A stretch of DNA of 51,808 nt, taken from Candidatus Omnitrophota bacterium (GTDB lineage: Bacteria; Omnitrophota; Gorgyraeia; Aquiviventales; Aquiviventaceae). Below the pieces are notes generated by a model, which worked only from the letters and a program-made list of their open reading frames with translations, ran no database searches and was not told where the DNA came from. Both the position numbers and the translations under genes were made by a program. Each line of letters starts with the position of its first letter. The first letter of the stretch is position 1. The stretch is taken from assembly GCA_023247275.1 (NCBI GenBank), contig JAHFGT010000006.1, positions 1 to 51,808 on the forward strand, given 5' to 3'. This document shows positions 17,660-26,213 of the stretch, in pieces.

Positions 17660-18978
17660 TCCCCCTCCTGTTGACTGTTCAGACGTTGTAACCGTTGCTT
17701 GATGGCCTGCTCAGCCCCCAACTCTGTCGGTTCATAGTAGGCTCGCCGCGTCGGCACATAGGCTTGTTTGACGTGGTGCTCAGGATAGTCGTGCGCGTAC
17801 TTGTACCCCACGCCGCGCCCCAAGGACGCGGCCCCACGGTAGTGCGCATCTTTCAGATGGTCAGGCACCTCAAGGGTACGACCCTGTTTGACATCTTCTA
17901 ACGCCCGCTCAATGCCCAGGTACGCTGCGTTGGACTTTGGCGCGCAAGCCACATAGATCGCGGCTTCGGCCAACGGAATCCGCCCCTCTGGCATGCCGAC
18001 AAATTCGACCGCGTGCATCGCTGCGGTCGCGAGAATCAGCGCCTGCGGATCTGCCAGGCCCACATCTTCGGCCGCGCAGATCACGATCCGCCGCACAATC
18101 AACCGAGGATCTTCGCCGGCGTACAGCATCTTCGCCAGCCAATACAAGGTCGCCTGGGGATCTGAGCCGCGCATCGATTTGATCAACGCGGAGATGGTGT
18201 CATAGTGCGCGTCGCCCTGCTGGTCATACACGACCGCCTTCTTTTGAATCGACTCTTCGATCGCCTGTCGGGTCAGCATAATCGTCCCGTCATCGCGCTT
18301 CGCCGTCGTCAGCGCGGCCACCTCGAGCGCGCTCAGCGCACGGCGCGCATCCCCGTCGCAGACCTCAGCCAGATAGGCCAGCGCCGGCTCTTCAGCGCGA
18401 ATCGACAGCTGCCCAAGCCCATGATCCGCATCGGTCAATGCGCGTTGCAGCACGATTCGAATGTCCGCCGGTAATAGCGGTGTAAATTCACACACGATCG
18501 ACCGCGATAACAATGCTGGGGCCAAGGCGAAAAATGGGTTGAACGTCGTCGCCCCGATGAGAATGGGATTGCCCTGCTCAACGTCTGGCATTAGCACATC
18601 CTGCTGCGCCTTGTTGAATCGATGGATTTCGTCGATGAACAAGATGGTCCGCCGGCCGGTCATGTGGGCTCGCTGCTTGGCCGAAGCGAGCGCGGCCCGT
18701 ACGTCGCTGACACCGGCGGCGGTGGCGTTGAGCGGCTCGAAATACGCGTGGGTGGTGTGCGCCACGATATTCGCCATCGCGGTCTTCCCGGTGCCTGGCG
18801 GTCCGTACAAGATGAGCGATGTGATCCGGTCCGCTTCGATGGCGCGCCGGAGCAGCTTGTCAGGACCAACCAGCTCGGCCTGGCCAACAAACTCGTCGAG
18901 TGTGCGCGGACGCATCCGGGCCGCCAGCGGTTGCGGCGGGCCGGCGGACGCTGGAGCAGACGACTCAAACAGGTCCAT
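17632..18978 (-). CDS. rarA: Replication-associated recombination protein A (AAA+ ATPase)
   Basis: The 448-residue RarA/MgsA homologue acts on stalled replication forks. It has the entry motif RPRTLDEFVGQAEL, Walker A GPPGTGKTAMAN, Walker B ILFIDEIHRFNKAQQD, sensor 1 IGATTFNP and the C-terminal tetramerisation region ending LPDYPEHHVKQAYVP-like (here DYPEHHVKQAYVPTRR). It lies just downstream of the probable 6S RNA gene. That adjacency is seen in several bacterial phyla and supports both calls. The AAA+ domain is complete. Confidence 0.95.
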   Translation of the reverse strand: MDLFESSAPASAGPPQPLAARMRPRTLDEFVGQAELVGPDKLLRRAIEADRITSLILYGPPGTGKTAMANIVAHTTHAYFEPLNATAAGVSDVRAALASAKQRAHMTGRRTILFIDEIHRFNKAQQDVLMPDVEQGNPILIGATTFNPFFALAPALLSRSIVCEFTPLLPADIRIVLQRALTDADHGLGQLSIRAEEPALAYLAEVCDGDARRALSALEVAALTTAKRDDGTIMLTRQAIEESIQKKAVVYDQQGDAHYDTISALIKSMRGSDPQATLYWLAKMLYAGEDPRLIVRRIVICAAEDVGLADPQALILATAAMHAVEFVGMPEGRIPLAEAAIYVACAPKSNAAYLGIERALEDVKQGRTLEVPDHLKDAHYRGAASLGRGVGYKYAHDYPEHHVKQAYVPTRRAYYEPTELGAEQAIKQRLQRLNSQQEGEWSHRTAEH

Positions 18979-19069
18979 AGGTTGACTGACTCCGACGGCG
19001 ACAACTGCCTCGGGGAGAGACGAAGAATGCGTTGGCGTTGCTCACACGAACACGTGATCTGCGGGAAAG

Positions 19070-19257
19070 AAAAAGCCCCGCCTCTGCCGTGGGTTTGTCC
19101 ACGTTGAACCCAACCTCTTCAGGTGGGTATCCTCCCCGACGGGGCGATGGATCCCTCAACAGCTCGGGCCTGCGTCCCCCGACAGGAGCCGGATTCCCGG
19201 TCACGTGGTGTTGGCTCACGTCGAACAGAACCTCACGCACAGCGCAGGGCCAGCTCT
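19070..19257 (-). ncRNA. ssrS: Probable 6S RNA
   Basis: The 431-bp gap between rarA and cysH contains a 180-190 nt transcript candidate on the minus strand. The ends form a closing stem: GCCCTGC pairs with GCGGGGC, and CTGT(G)CGTG pairs with CACGGCAG. A second stem joins CTCC...CGGGG with CCCCG...GGAG towards the apex. The 3' half has CCACCTGAA and GGTTCAACGTGG, resembling the conserved 6S 3' strand. A T-rich end follows at 19066-19074, and a promoter lies just upstream. 6S RNA binds the housekeeping RNA polymerase, and a position next to rarA is typical. The call is by pattern, not by a covariance-model search. Confidence 0.72.
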
Positions 19258-19258
19258 T

Positions 19259-19287
19259 AGGCTAGCACCCTGGCACGGGATTTTCAA
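19259..19287 (-). promoter_or_regulatory. Promoter of the 6S RNA gene
   Basis: TTGAAA (19282-19287) and TAGCCT (19259-19264) are 17 bp apart on the minus strand. Transcription would start around 19250-19257, exactly where the predicted 6S closing stem begins. The agreement of promoter and stem supports both. Confidence 0.55.
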
Positions 19288-19303
19288 GACTTCACGTAGA
19301 CTT

Positions 19304-19396
19304 CGGACCTCAGACTTCAGACATCAGGAAAAATAGAACTTCGTAGCAACAAGCCTCTTCGCTTGGCATTTTCTGAAGTCTGCTGTCTCATGTCCG
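19304..19396. repeat. 28-bp inverted repeat pair, AGACTTCAGA family
   Basis: Arms at 19304-19331 and 19369-19396 share the spaced pattern CGGAC-AGAC-CAGAC-TCAG-AAAA in inverted orientation, with 37 bp between. The element fills the space between the cysH stop and the 6S promoter. The words match the hairpin at 16006-16032, so this looks like a dispersed palindromic repeat family rather than a gene-specific site. No coding potential is seen in it. Confidence 0.6.
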
Positions 19397-19409
19397 CAGA
19401 TCGCCTGAC

Positions 19410-20129
19410 TCATTGTTCTTCCGATGCGGTAGCCTTTCCGATGTCATGGATGCCGCACTCGGTCCGCTGCCCGGCCCATCGACCAGATCGTGGATGGCTC
19501 GGGTCGACCGGGCGCAGCGTGCATGGCCAACAGCCGATCGACGTGTACCCCTGCTTCCAGAGCGGATGAGACGGCAGTTGGTGCTTGGTCAAATAGGCGT
19601 GGTACTCTTTCGCCGTCCAGGTCGCCAGCGGCGCGACCTTGGTGACGCCGTTGGCCAGCCGTTCCACAAACGGCGTGGCCGCCCGGGTTGGCGCATCGGA
19701 CCGGCTGATCCCGCTAATCCAGCCGCGCAGCCCGGCCAGAGCTCGCTCGGTCGTTTCTACTTTATAGGGGCTGCAGCAGTTGTCCGGATGCCCGATCGGC
19801 AGATGCGCGTGCTCTTTTTTCCATCGGTTCACATCCAGGCGAGTTTTATAGACGGCGAGGTTCAACTTGAATTGCTTGCGCAACTGCTCCATGAACTCGT
19901 ACGTCTCAGGAAACAAGAGCCCAGTGTCCACGACCCGAATGCTGATCGCCGGATCGACCTGGGTCGCCAGATGGATCAAAGCCGCGCTTCTGGCGCCGAA
20001 TGACGAGGTCATGGCGACCTCGGGACGGAACGTGTCCACCGCCCAGCGGATGATGTCCTGTGGCGGTGTGGTGACGAACCGCTTGTTCAATTGCTCAAGT
20101 TCATCCTGGCTGAGCGGTGTGTGCGCCAT
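19410..20129 (-). CDS. cysH: APS/PAPS reductase with iron-sulfur cysteines
   Basis: The 239-residue enzyme reduces adenylylsulfate to sulfite. It has the ATP-pyrophosphatase-like TSSFGARSAALIHL loop, VDTGLLFPETYEF, the cysteine pair Cys118-Cys119 in HPDNCCSPYKVE, the GCWPC pair, and the C-terminal ECGIH with the catalytic cysteine. The four cluster cysteines point to the APS-using 4Fe-4S type rather than the cluster-free PAPS type of E. coli. I chose the ATG at 20129, preceded by GGGAG, over a frame ten residues longer that runs into a palindromic repeat. It is probably cotranscribed with cysC. Confidence 0.92.
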   Translation of the reverse strand: MAHTPLSQDELEQLNKRFVTTPPQDIIRWAVDTFRPEVAMTSSFGARSAALIHLATQVDPAISIRVVDTGLLFPETYEFMEQLRKQFKLNLAVYKTRLDVNRWKKEHAHLPIGHPDNCCSPYKVETTERALAGLRGWISGISRSDAPTRAATPFVERLANGVTKVAPLATWTAKEYHAYLTKHQLPSHPLWKQGYTSIGCWPCTLRPVDPSHPRSGRWAGQRTECGIHDIGKATASEEQ

Positions 20130-20144
20130 GGAACACTCCCGAGG

Positions 20145-20205
20145 ATCGGGGACAGCCACTCATTTCCCACGCATTCGTCCTAAGAAATGAGTGGCTGTCC
20201 CCGAT
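20145..20205. repeat. Perfect 22-bp inverted repeat (REP-like palindrome) between cysC and cysH
   Basis: Arms at 20145-20166 and 20184-20205 are perfect inverse complements around a 17-bp loop. The core is GGGGACAGCCACTCATTTC. The right arm touches the stop codon of cysC. Such GGGGACAG/CTGTCCCC palindromes resemble REP-type elements mobilised in trans by RAYT (IS200-like) transposases. No transposase lies in the window. In mRNA it would make a strong hairpin between the two genes. Confidence 0.8.
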
Positions 20206-20741
20206 TATGCACGAGGAATCCAGTCGTGCTGCTCCAGATAGTCCAGGATCTTCCGGACGCTCTCATCGACCGACAGACGTTCTGAGTCAATGAGGATCTC
20301 TGGTTGGAGCGGCGGTTCGTACGGATCTGAGACCCCGGTGAAGTGTGGGATCTCGCCGGCAAGCGCTTTCTTGTACAGCCCTTTCACGTCCCGCTTGGTC
20401 AGCGCCTCAAGAGAGCACTGCACGTAGACCTCAATAAAGTGGCCGATCTCTCGACGATTGTGGTCCCGGATCTCGCGGTACGGGGAAATCGCCGCGCTGA
20501 TCGCCACGACGCCATTGCGCGTCAGCAGCTTGCAGACATAGCCGATCCGCTTGATATTGGTATCTCGGTCTTCCTTGCTAAACCCTAATCCCTTGCTCAA
20601 GTTCGTGCGCACTTCGTCCCCGTCAAGGATTTCAACCTGCAGGCCGCGCCGACGTAATTCCTGCGCGATCGGCACGGAGAGCGTTGACTTGCCGGCTCCG
20701 GATAGTCCGGTCAACCACACCGTGAATCCTCTCTGTGCCAT
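20205..20741 (-). CDS. cysC: Adenylylsulfate (APS) kinase
   Basis: The 178-residue enzyme phosphorylates APS to PAPS. It shows the P-loop [10 protein letters not shown], the DGDEVRTNL motif, [19 protein letters not shown], and the ISPYREIRD and [16 protein letters not shown] segments of the family. An AGGAGGGG ribosome-binding site precedes the ATG. Finding an APS kinase next to an APS-type reductase suggests that PAPS is also used for sulfation, or that the reductase accepts both. It has its own promoter and a leader hairpin upstream. Confidence 0.95.
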   Translation of the reverse strand: MAQRGFTVWLTGLSGAGKSTLSVPIAQELRRRGLQVEILDGDEVRTNLSKGLGFSKEDRDTNIKRIGYVCKLLTRNGVVAISAAISPYREIRDHNRREIGHFIEVYVQCSLEALTKRDVKGLYKKALAGEIPHFTGVSDPYEPPLQPEILIDSERLSVDESVRKILDYLEQHDWIPRA

Positions 20742-20768
20742 GCGCTGGTCTCCCCTCCTGTAGCAGAA

Positions 20769-20819
20769 CCGCCAGGGACAACTCCGACCCTGGCGGTGTC
20801 GTCTGAAATTTTCATTATA
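20769..20819 (-). promoter_or_regulatory. cysC promoter -10 and leader hairpin
   Basis: A perfect TATAAT (20814-20819, minus strand) lies downstream of the pheT stop, without a convincing -35. Between it and the cysC ribosome-binding site is a perfect 9-bp stem, CCGCCAGGG (20769-20777) with CCCTGGCGG (20788-20796), around a 10-base loop. The hairpin could act as a leader control element. It is not a standard terminator because no T-run follows. Confidence 0.45.
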
Positions 20820-20857
20820 TCACGTCGACGGCTGTCTGTGGCGCCAACCGACCGCGT

Positions 20858-22942
20858 TTACCGATCGCGCACACTGGCTCCGCACCGCTCACGCAGCGCT
20901 TGGCCGATCCGTTGGTGCACGGCGTCGACTTGGGCCGCCGTCAGCGTCCGAGACGGATCACGATACTCGATCGAAAACGTCACACTCACCTGACCGACAG
21001 GAATCGGCGTGCCGTTGTACCGATCGATTAATGCGATCCGTGCCGCCAACGGATGGCCCACCTCCTGCACGACAGCCTGAATCGATTCGTACGGGGTGGC
21101 CTCATCGACCATCACCGACAGGTCGCGTTTGACCGCAGGCAACAACCCTGGCATCACGATTCGTCCAGCCGATGGCCGCAGGGCGACGAGCTGCTCGACC
21201 GACAACTCGGCGCACCAGAGCTCTTGCTCAATGTCGAGCGCCTTCGTAGTGGGGGGGCTCACTCGGCCGGCAACCCCAATGTCCTGACCGGCGACCTGAA
21301 GGCCAACGCCGACGTCCGCCCACGGCGCGGCGTGCGGCGCAAGCGTCACCGAACGATGACACAGCTGTTCAACGAGTGCGGCGATGACCCCTTTCAGACG
21401 AAACGCGTCGCCTGGCTCTCGGCCGCGCCAGTCGCGCGTCCACACGCCACACACGGCGATCCCAAGCCGCAGCTGTTCTCGACCCTGCTCCACGACCCGA
21501 CCAAGTTCGAACAGTCGCACGCCGTCTGCGCCCTGCGTCAGATTGCGGCGCACGGCCTGGGTCAGCCCCATCACCAGCGACGGACGCAGCACCGCATGGT
21601 CTTGACTTAAAGGGTTGACCAGCCGGGTCGCCTGACCAGGCTGATAGCCAAAGTGTCGCAGATCAGATTCCGACACCAAGGACCAGGTGATGGCTTCTTG
21701 CAACCCGACCGACGCGCACAAACGCCGGATGGCCTGCAGCTGGGCACCTCCGTCTTGCGAGACGCCCGGCGTCGGGACCACCGGCCGGATCGGCAGTCGG
21801 CTGGGCATGCGGTCATAGCCAATCAGGCGGGCGACTTCTTCGTAGACATCCACATCTGCGGCAAGATCCTGGCGATACGACGGCGGCGTGACGGCCAGCG
21901 CCTTCGACGAATCAGACGAGGCGACTCGACAGCCCAGCCGCGCGAGCGTCGTGCGAATGGTCGCCCCGTCGATCCGCATGCCAAGCCACGTACTCACGCG
22001 CTCCGCCTCCACCTTGATCATCGGGCGCGCCTTGGGTCGATCGCCCAGATCGCAGACCGCAACCTCTTCGCCGCCGGCGAGCTGGCGCATTAGCGACGCG
22101 GCGCGCGCTGAGGCGGCTTCGACCCCGGCCGGATCAACCCCGCGCTCAAATCGATACGACGAGTCGCTGGCCAATCCGAGCTGGCGGCCGGTTCGTCTGA
22201 TCGCGATCGGATCAAACCTCGCGCTTTCTAACAAGACCCGCGTCGTCTTCGGTGTGACCTCGCTGCCAACACCGCCCAGGATCCCGGCGACCGCCACCGG
22301 CCGCTGGCCATCAGCGATCACCAGCATCTCCACACGTAATTGTCGTGTCACGCCGTCGAGCGTGGTGATGGGTTCGTTGTGCCGCGCGCGCCGCACAATA
22401 ATCATGCCCTGCGCCAACTGGTCAAAATCAAACGCGTGCAGCGGTTGCCCGTATTCTAGCAGCACGTAATTCGTCATATCGACCACGTTACTAATCGGCC
22501 GCAGGCCGCAGGCAACCAACCGCCGCCGCATCCAATCAGGCGAAGGCCCCACCTTCACCTCGGCGATGAGCCGCCCAATATAGCGGGAACAGCCCTGTTG
22601 GTCCTCAATCTGTATCACCGGCTTAGCCGGAGCGCTGCGGACGTTTGGCCGCCGCTTGACTTGTCGTTGGTCGCTTGCCGGCCCCGAGCCGTGTCGAGGG
22701 GTCGCTGGTCGCCGAGAAATCATGCGCCGTCCCCCAGTAATCGCCGCGACCTCGCGCGCCACGCCGATGATCGACAACCAATCCGGCCGATTCGGGGTAA
22801 TTTCCAGATCGAACACCGGCCCGATCTCCGATTCTTCGATCGCCACGACCTCAAGCCCGGCCATCGTCAGCCGCTCAGCCAGCGCCTTCGCCGCCAGCCG
22901 AATCGTCACAAACTCCTTGAGCCATTCCAGCGGGACTTTCAT
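20858..22942 (-). CDS. pheT: Phenylalanyl-tRNA synthetase beta subunit, short form
   Basis: The 694-residue subunit has the N-terminal B1 part (MKVPLEWLKEFV, AGLEVVAIEES), the B3/B4 region with EITPNRPDWLSIIGVAREV, the B5 domain, the catalytic-like core, and a C-terminal FDX-ACB domain (PAVKRDLSVMVDE to RTLTAAQVDAVHQRI). The OB-fold tRNA-binding insert of about 100 residues, found in E. coli PheT between B1 and EITPNRPD, is missing. That explains the shorter length. It follows pheS with a 240-bp gap that holds a decayed toxin gene. Confidence 0.94.
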   Translation of the reverse strand: MKVPLEWLKEFVTIRLAAKALAERLTMAGLEVVAIEESEIGPVFDLEITPNRPDWLSIIGVAREVAAITGGRRMISRRPATPRHGSGPASDQRQVKRRPNVRSAPAKPVIQIEDQQGCSRYIGRLIAEVKVGPSPDWMRRRLVACGLRPISNVVDMTNYVLLEYGQPLHAFDFDQLAQGMIIVRRARHNEPITTLDGVTRQLRVEMLVIADGQRPVAVAGILGGVGSEVTPKTTRVLLESARFDPIAIRRTGRQLGLASDSSYRFERGVDPAGVEAASARAASLMRQLAGGEEVAVCDLGDRPKARPMIKVEAERVSTWLGMRIDGATIRTTLARLGCRVASSDSSKALAVTPPSYRQDLAADVDVYEEVARLIGYDRMPSRLPIRPVVPTPGVSQDGGAQLQAIRRLCASVGLQEAITWSLVSESDLRHFGYQPGQATRLVNPLSQDHAVLRPSLVMGLTQAVRRNLTQGADGVRLFELGRVVEQGREQLRLGIAVCGVWTRDWRGREPGDAFRLKGVIAALVEQLCHRSVTLAPHAAPWADVGVGLQVAGQDIGVAGRVSPPTTKALDIEQELWCAELSVEQLVALRPSAGRIVMPGLLPAVKRDLSVMVDEATPYESIQAVVQEVGHPLAARIALIDRYNGTPIPVGQVSVTFSIEYRDPSRTLTAAQVDAVHQRIGQALRERCGASVRDR

Positions 22943-23011
22943 GAGCTCCGTGTCATCTCAACGACATGTTCGAGGTAGCGGCGGATGTCGATGATGCTGT
23001 TGGCGATGCGG

Positions 23012-23162
23012 TCACTCAGACCGATACACATCTTTGCGAGGCTGGATGTCATCGACGTAGACCTGGCGACGGGGTCGCTCCACCGCGTAGACAATCCAGG
23101 AGTCGCCAAGACGGTACCGGTCATCGTGCTCTCCGTCTGTCTGTGAGCCGCTTGATTTCTGG
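23012..23162 (-). pseudogene. Decayed RelE/ParE-type toxin fragment
   Basis: Two minus-strand frames together resemble the C-terminal half of a RelE/ParE toxin. PEIKRLTDRRRAR sits in one frame and DRYRLGDSWIVYAVERPR plus VYVDDIQPRKDVYR in the next, ending at a TGA (23012-23014). The pattern YR-GD-IVY-V--R-VYV matches the strand order at the end of RelE proteins, and at least one frameshift separates the pieces. No antitoxin is visible. A short alternative frame (22939-23124) overlaps the pheT start by ATGA but resembles nothing I know. Confidence 0.5.
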
Positions 23163-23181
23163 AGCGGTCGTCCCCCGTCCC

Positions 23182-24228
23182 TTAGAACTGCGCCAGGAAC
23201 CGCAGGTCGTTCTCGAAGAAGAGGCGAATGTCAACGATGCCGTGCTGGAGCATCGCGATGCGCTCAACGCCCATCCCAAAGGCGAATCCTTGCACGCGTT
23301 TGGGATCATAGCCGACCGCCTTGAACACATTCGGATGGACCATGCCGCAGCCCATGATCTCGAGCCAGCCTTTGCGCCCGCACGTCGAGCAGCCGGCTCC
23401 CTCACACGCGGCGCAGGCGATATCGACTTCGGCGGATGGCTCTGTGAAGGGGAAGAAGTGTGGTCGAAATCGTGTGCGGGTCTGTTCGCCAAACAGCGCT
23501 TTCAGGAAGTGGTCCAACACGCCTTTGAGATCGGCGAATGATGTTCGACCATCGACGAACAGCCCCTCCACCTGATGAAACATGAAGCTGTGGCTCGGGT
23601 CGAGCGGATCTGGCCGGTACACTTTGCCCGGCACGATGACCGCTAATGGCGGCTGGCGCTGTTCCATGACGCGGATTTGGACCGGCGAGGTATGGCTGCG
23701 CAACACTAGCCGCCCTTTCTTTGGCTCTGGCGAGGGCCCCTCGACGAAGAACGTATCGAACGACTCGCGCGAGGGATGCTCGCGCGGGATATTCAGCGCA
23801 TCGAAGTTGTAGTATTCGAACTCCACCTCTGGCCCATCGGCGATCTCGAACCCCATCGTCACGAAGAGCGAGCGGATGGTCTCGATGGTCTGCGTAATCG
23901 GATGCAGTCGACCGATCGGGATCGCGCTGCCTGGGAGCGTGAGGTCCATCGTGGGACGGACTGGGATGGCCGCTAGCGTCCGTTGCCGCTCAGCGAGGCG
24001 CGCCTCTACCACCCGCTTCGCGTCGTTGGCGCGCTGACCGACCGCGGCGCGCTGGTCAACGGCCAGGGTCGGCACACTGCGGAGGATGTCGGTCAACCGG
24101 CTTTTGCGCCCAAGGAAGGTGACGCGGGCGCGCTCTAATTCGGCGCTGGTGCGAGCGCTCTCGATGGCAGCAATCGCTTCGGTCTGGAGCCGGTCGACGT
24201 GCTGGAGCGCATCAGCCCCGTCAATCAT
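23182..24228 (-). CDS. pheS: Phenylalanyl-tRNA synthetase alpha subunit
   Basis: The 348-residue catalytic subunit has an N-terminal coiled-coil arm and the class II core. Motif 2 lies around HSFMFHQVEGLFVD. A CAACEGAGCSTCGRKGWLEIMGCGMVHPNV stretch holds four extra cysteines, and motif 3 is FAFGMGVERIAMLQHGI. The substrate-specificity region reads FTEPSAEVDI. The start is the ATG at 24228, directly after an in-frame GTG at 24231. It sits 15 bp after the permease gene and before pheT. Confidence 0.95.
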   Translation of the reverse strand: MIDGADALQHVDRLQTEAIAAIESARTSAELERARVTFLGRKSRLTDILRSVPTLAVDQRAAVGQRANDAKRVVEARLAERQRTLAAIPVRPTMDLTLPGSAIPIGRLHPITQTIETIRSLFVTMGFEIADGPEVEFEYYNFDALNIPREHPSRESFDTFFVEGPSPEPKKGRLVLRSHTSPVQIRVMEQRQPPLAVIVPGKVYRPDPLDPSHSFMFHQVEGLFVDGRTSFADLKGVLDHFLKALFGEQTRTRFRPHFFPFTEPSAEVDIACAACEGAGCSTCGRKGWLEIMGCGMVHPNVFKAVGYDPKRVQGFAFGMGVERIAMLQHGIVDIRLFFENDLRFLAQF

Positions 24229-24243
24229 CACGGCCGAGACACT

Positions 24244-26190
24244 TCATGCGGCGGTCCTGGCCATGCCTTTCCCGGTGAAGATCCACACCCGGCCAGGGGC
24301 GTTGTGGATGACATACTCGACGGTTGTTCCCAGCGCGGCGCGCCCTGGCGCCAGCGGACGCGGACGGGCCCCGAGGATAATGACATCATACCCGCCTTCC
24401 TTGGCGATTTCGACGATCGTCTCACCGGCGAACCGGGCCTGCTTGACCTGCGCGTCGACCGGAATTTCGTACTCGCGGGCGATCGCTTGCGCGTGCTGCA
24501 TCACCGAGTCTGCCGCCGACAATTTTTCAGGGAAAAACGTGTCCAGCGGCAGCGAGGGAGGAATCTCGATGACATGCAGGGCGGTGACATCCGCGCCATG
24601 GACCTTCGCCAAATTGGCGGCGAACTGGATGATTTCACTTGTATACGGATCGGTGGTTGGCACCAAGATCTTCTTGAGGCGCGTATGTTGGTAGTCCGGG
24701 ATGTGCACCCGCTCGAGTTCGATTCGGCCAGCGGCGGGGAGCTTTTGCGCGTGCCGATACCAGAAGTAGCACGCCAACCCAGCCCCCATCCAGAGGAATC
24801 CCAAGTTGCGTCCAGCCGGCTTGGTGAGGATGACATCGACCCAGACCGCTGCCGTCCCGACCAGCCCGAGGATCGCCGTGAAGGGAAGCTCATAGCCACG
24901 GATCCGAATCGGCCAGCCGATTTTAAAGGGCCGGTGCAGGCCTGGCTGGCGCATGCGCAAGCCTAAGAGCGAGAGGTGGGCGAGCGCAAACGACAGCATC
25001 GCGCCGAAGTTGTACAGGTCGGCGATATGGGTCAACCGTTGCGCGACCATCACGATCGCCGCCGCGATGACGGTGAAGGCGATCAGCGAGACATACGGGG
25101 TTTTGTATCGCGGATGCAGCCGGTAGAAAATCCGCGGGAGCGTAAAATGCTCGCTCATCGCAAAGGTCAGCCGCGAGGCGCCGATCAGACCCGCGTTGGC
25201 AGCCACGAACAGGATCGTCCCGCCCAATAACCCGACCCAGGGCGCCAAATATTGCCGGCCGAACGGCATCGAAGACGCGATGCCCGCGATCGGATCCTCC
25301 AGGTAATACGTGGTCAACTCATTCGGGCTCAGGGCGGACAAGGCGATGGACGAGATGCCAAAGTACAGCACCAGCAGCGTCACCATCGTTCCCATCATCG
25401 CGCGCGGGATGGTACGATCCGGATGGCGAGCTTCCCCCGCCAGCTGGGAAATCGATTCGATCCCGATGTAGGCGACCATCGCCATCCCGACCCCTTTGAG
25501 AAACTGCGGCCAGGATGGTGACCACGACACGCCGGCCACGCCGATCTGCATCCCGACCCACAGCTGACGCAAATGCGCGAGGAAGTGCGCGGGATGGGCG
25601 ATCTCCAGCACGAACACCACCCCCAGCGTAATGATGACGAGTTGGGTGGCGATGTCGAAGAGACACAACAACAGCGAGATGCGCGTGGATTCCTTCACGC
25701 CGATCAGGTTCAACATCAGCAGCACGCCAAGCACGCCGAGCGTACAGATCACATTGACGCCGGCATGCGCTGTCATCGCCGCGTCCAGCGCGGGAAACAG
25801 GTTCGCCAAGTACGGGCCGATGGAATACGCGGAGATCGCGATCGTCACGATGTAGTCGAGGAGGAGTGCCCACCCGGCGATGAAGGAGAGCAGGTCGTTG
25901 AACGCATGGCGGGCAAAGCTGCACGACCCGCCGGATTCTGGCATGGCGGTGGACAGCTCGGTGTAGGTCAGTACCGTGCAGAAGAAGACGATTCCGGCTA
26001 ACGCCAGCGCCAGGGGTGTGGCCCCAAGCGCGTACAGCGCGGTGACCCCCAGCGCGTAATAGATGGACGAGCCTACGTCCCCATAGCCGATGGCATACAG
26101 CTGGGGCGCGTGCAGCACGCGGTGCAAGTTGCCCTTATCAACCACGGTTACACGGGATGAGGGCGGCTCGGAGAAATCGATCGACCCCAT
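24244..26190 (-). CDS. APC-superfamily amino-acid permease with C-terminal universal stress (USP) domain
   Basis: The 648-residue protein has about twelve membrane spans. The APC signature is IGYGDVGSSIYYALG near residue 35, with MPESGGSCSFARHAF following. After the last span a cytoplasmic USP domain begins near residue 500 (KKILVPTTDPYTSEII) and contains the nucleotide-binding-type GARPRPLAPGRAALGTTVEYVI. USP tails in such carriers may sense ATP and regulate transport. The substrate is unknown. It is inserted between rplT and pheS, which are usually adjacent, so an amino-acid supply role for the translation operon is plausible. Confidence 0.88.
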   Translation of the reverse strand: MGSIDFSEPPSSRVTVVDKGNLHRVLHAPQLYAIGYGDVGSSIYYALGVTALYALGATPLALALAGIVFFCTVLTYTELSTAMPESGGSCSFARHAFNDLLSFIAGWALLLDYIVTIAISAYSIGPYLANLFPALDAAMTAHAGVNVICTLGVLGVLLMLNLIGVKESTRISLLLCLFDIATQLVIITLGVVFVLEIAHPAHFLAHLRQLWVGMQIGVAGVSWSPSWPQFLKGVGMAMVAYIGIESISQLAGEARHPDRTIPRAMMGTMVTLLVLYFGISSIALSALSPNELTTYYLEDPIAGIASSMPFGRQYLAPWVGLLGGTILFVAANAGLIGASRLTFAMSEHFTLPRIFYRLHPRYKTPYVSLIAFTVIAAAIVMVAQRLTHIADLYNFGAMLSFALAHLSLLGLRMRQPGLHRPFKIGWPIRIRGYELPFTAILGLVGTAAVWVDVILTKPAGRNLGFLWMGAGLACYFWYRHAQKLPAAGRIELERVHIPDYQHTRLKKILVPTTDPYTSEIIQFAANLAKVHGADVTALHVIEIPPSLPLDTFFPEKLSAADSVMQHAQAIAREYEIPVDAQVKQARFAGETIVEIAKEGGYDVIILGARPRPLAPGRAALGTTVEYVIHNAPGRVWIFTGKGMARTAA

Positions 26191-26213
26191 GGGTCGCCGG
26201 ATCCTTGAGGTGG

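Noticed and set aside
20769-20796. 9-bp perfect stem as a pheT terminator
   Set aside because: There is no T-run on the pheT (minus) strand and it lies downstream of a TATAAT box, so it is more likely part of the cysC leader.
22939-23124. 61-codon frame overlapping the pheT start by ATGA
   Set aside because: No family resemblance. A RelE-like pattern in the neighbouring frame explains the DNA better, so I kept only the pseudogene call.
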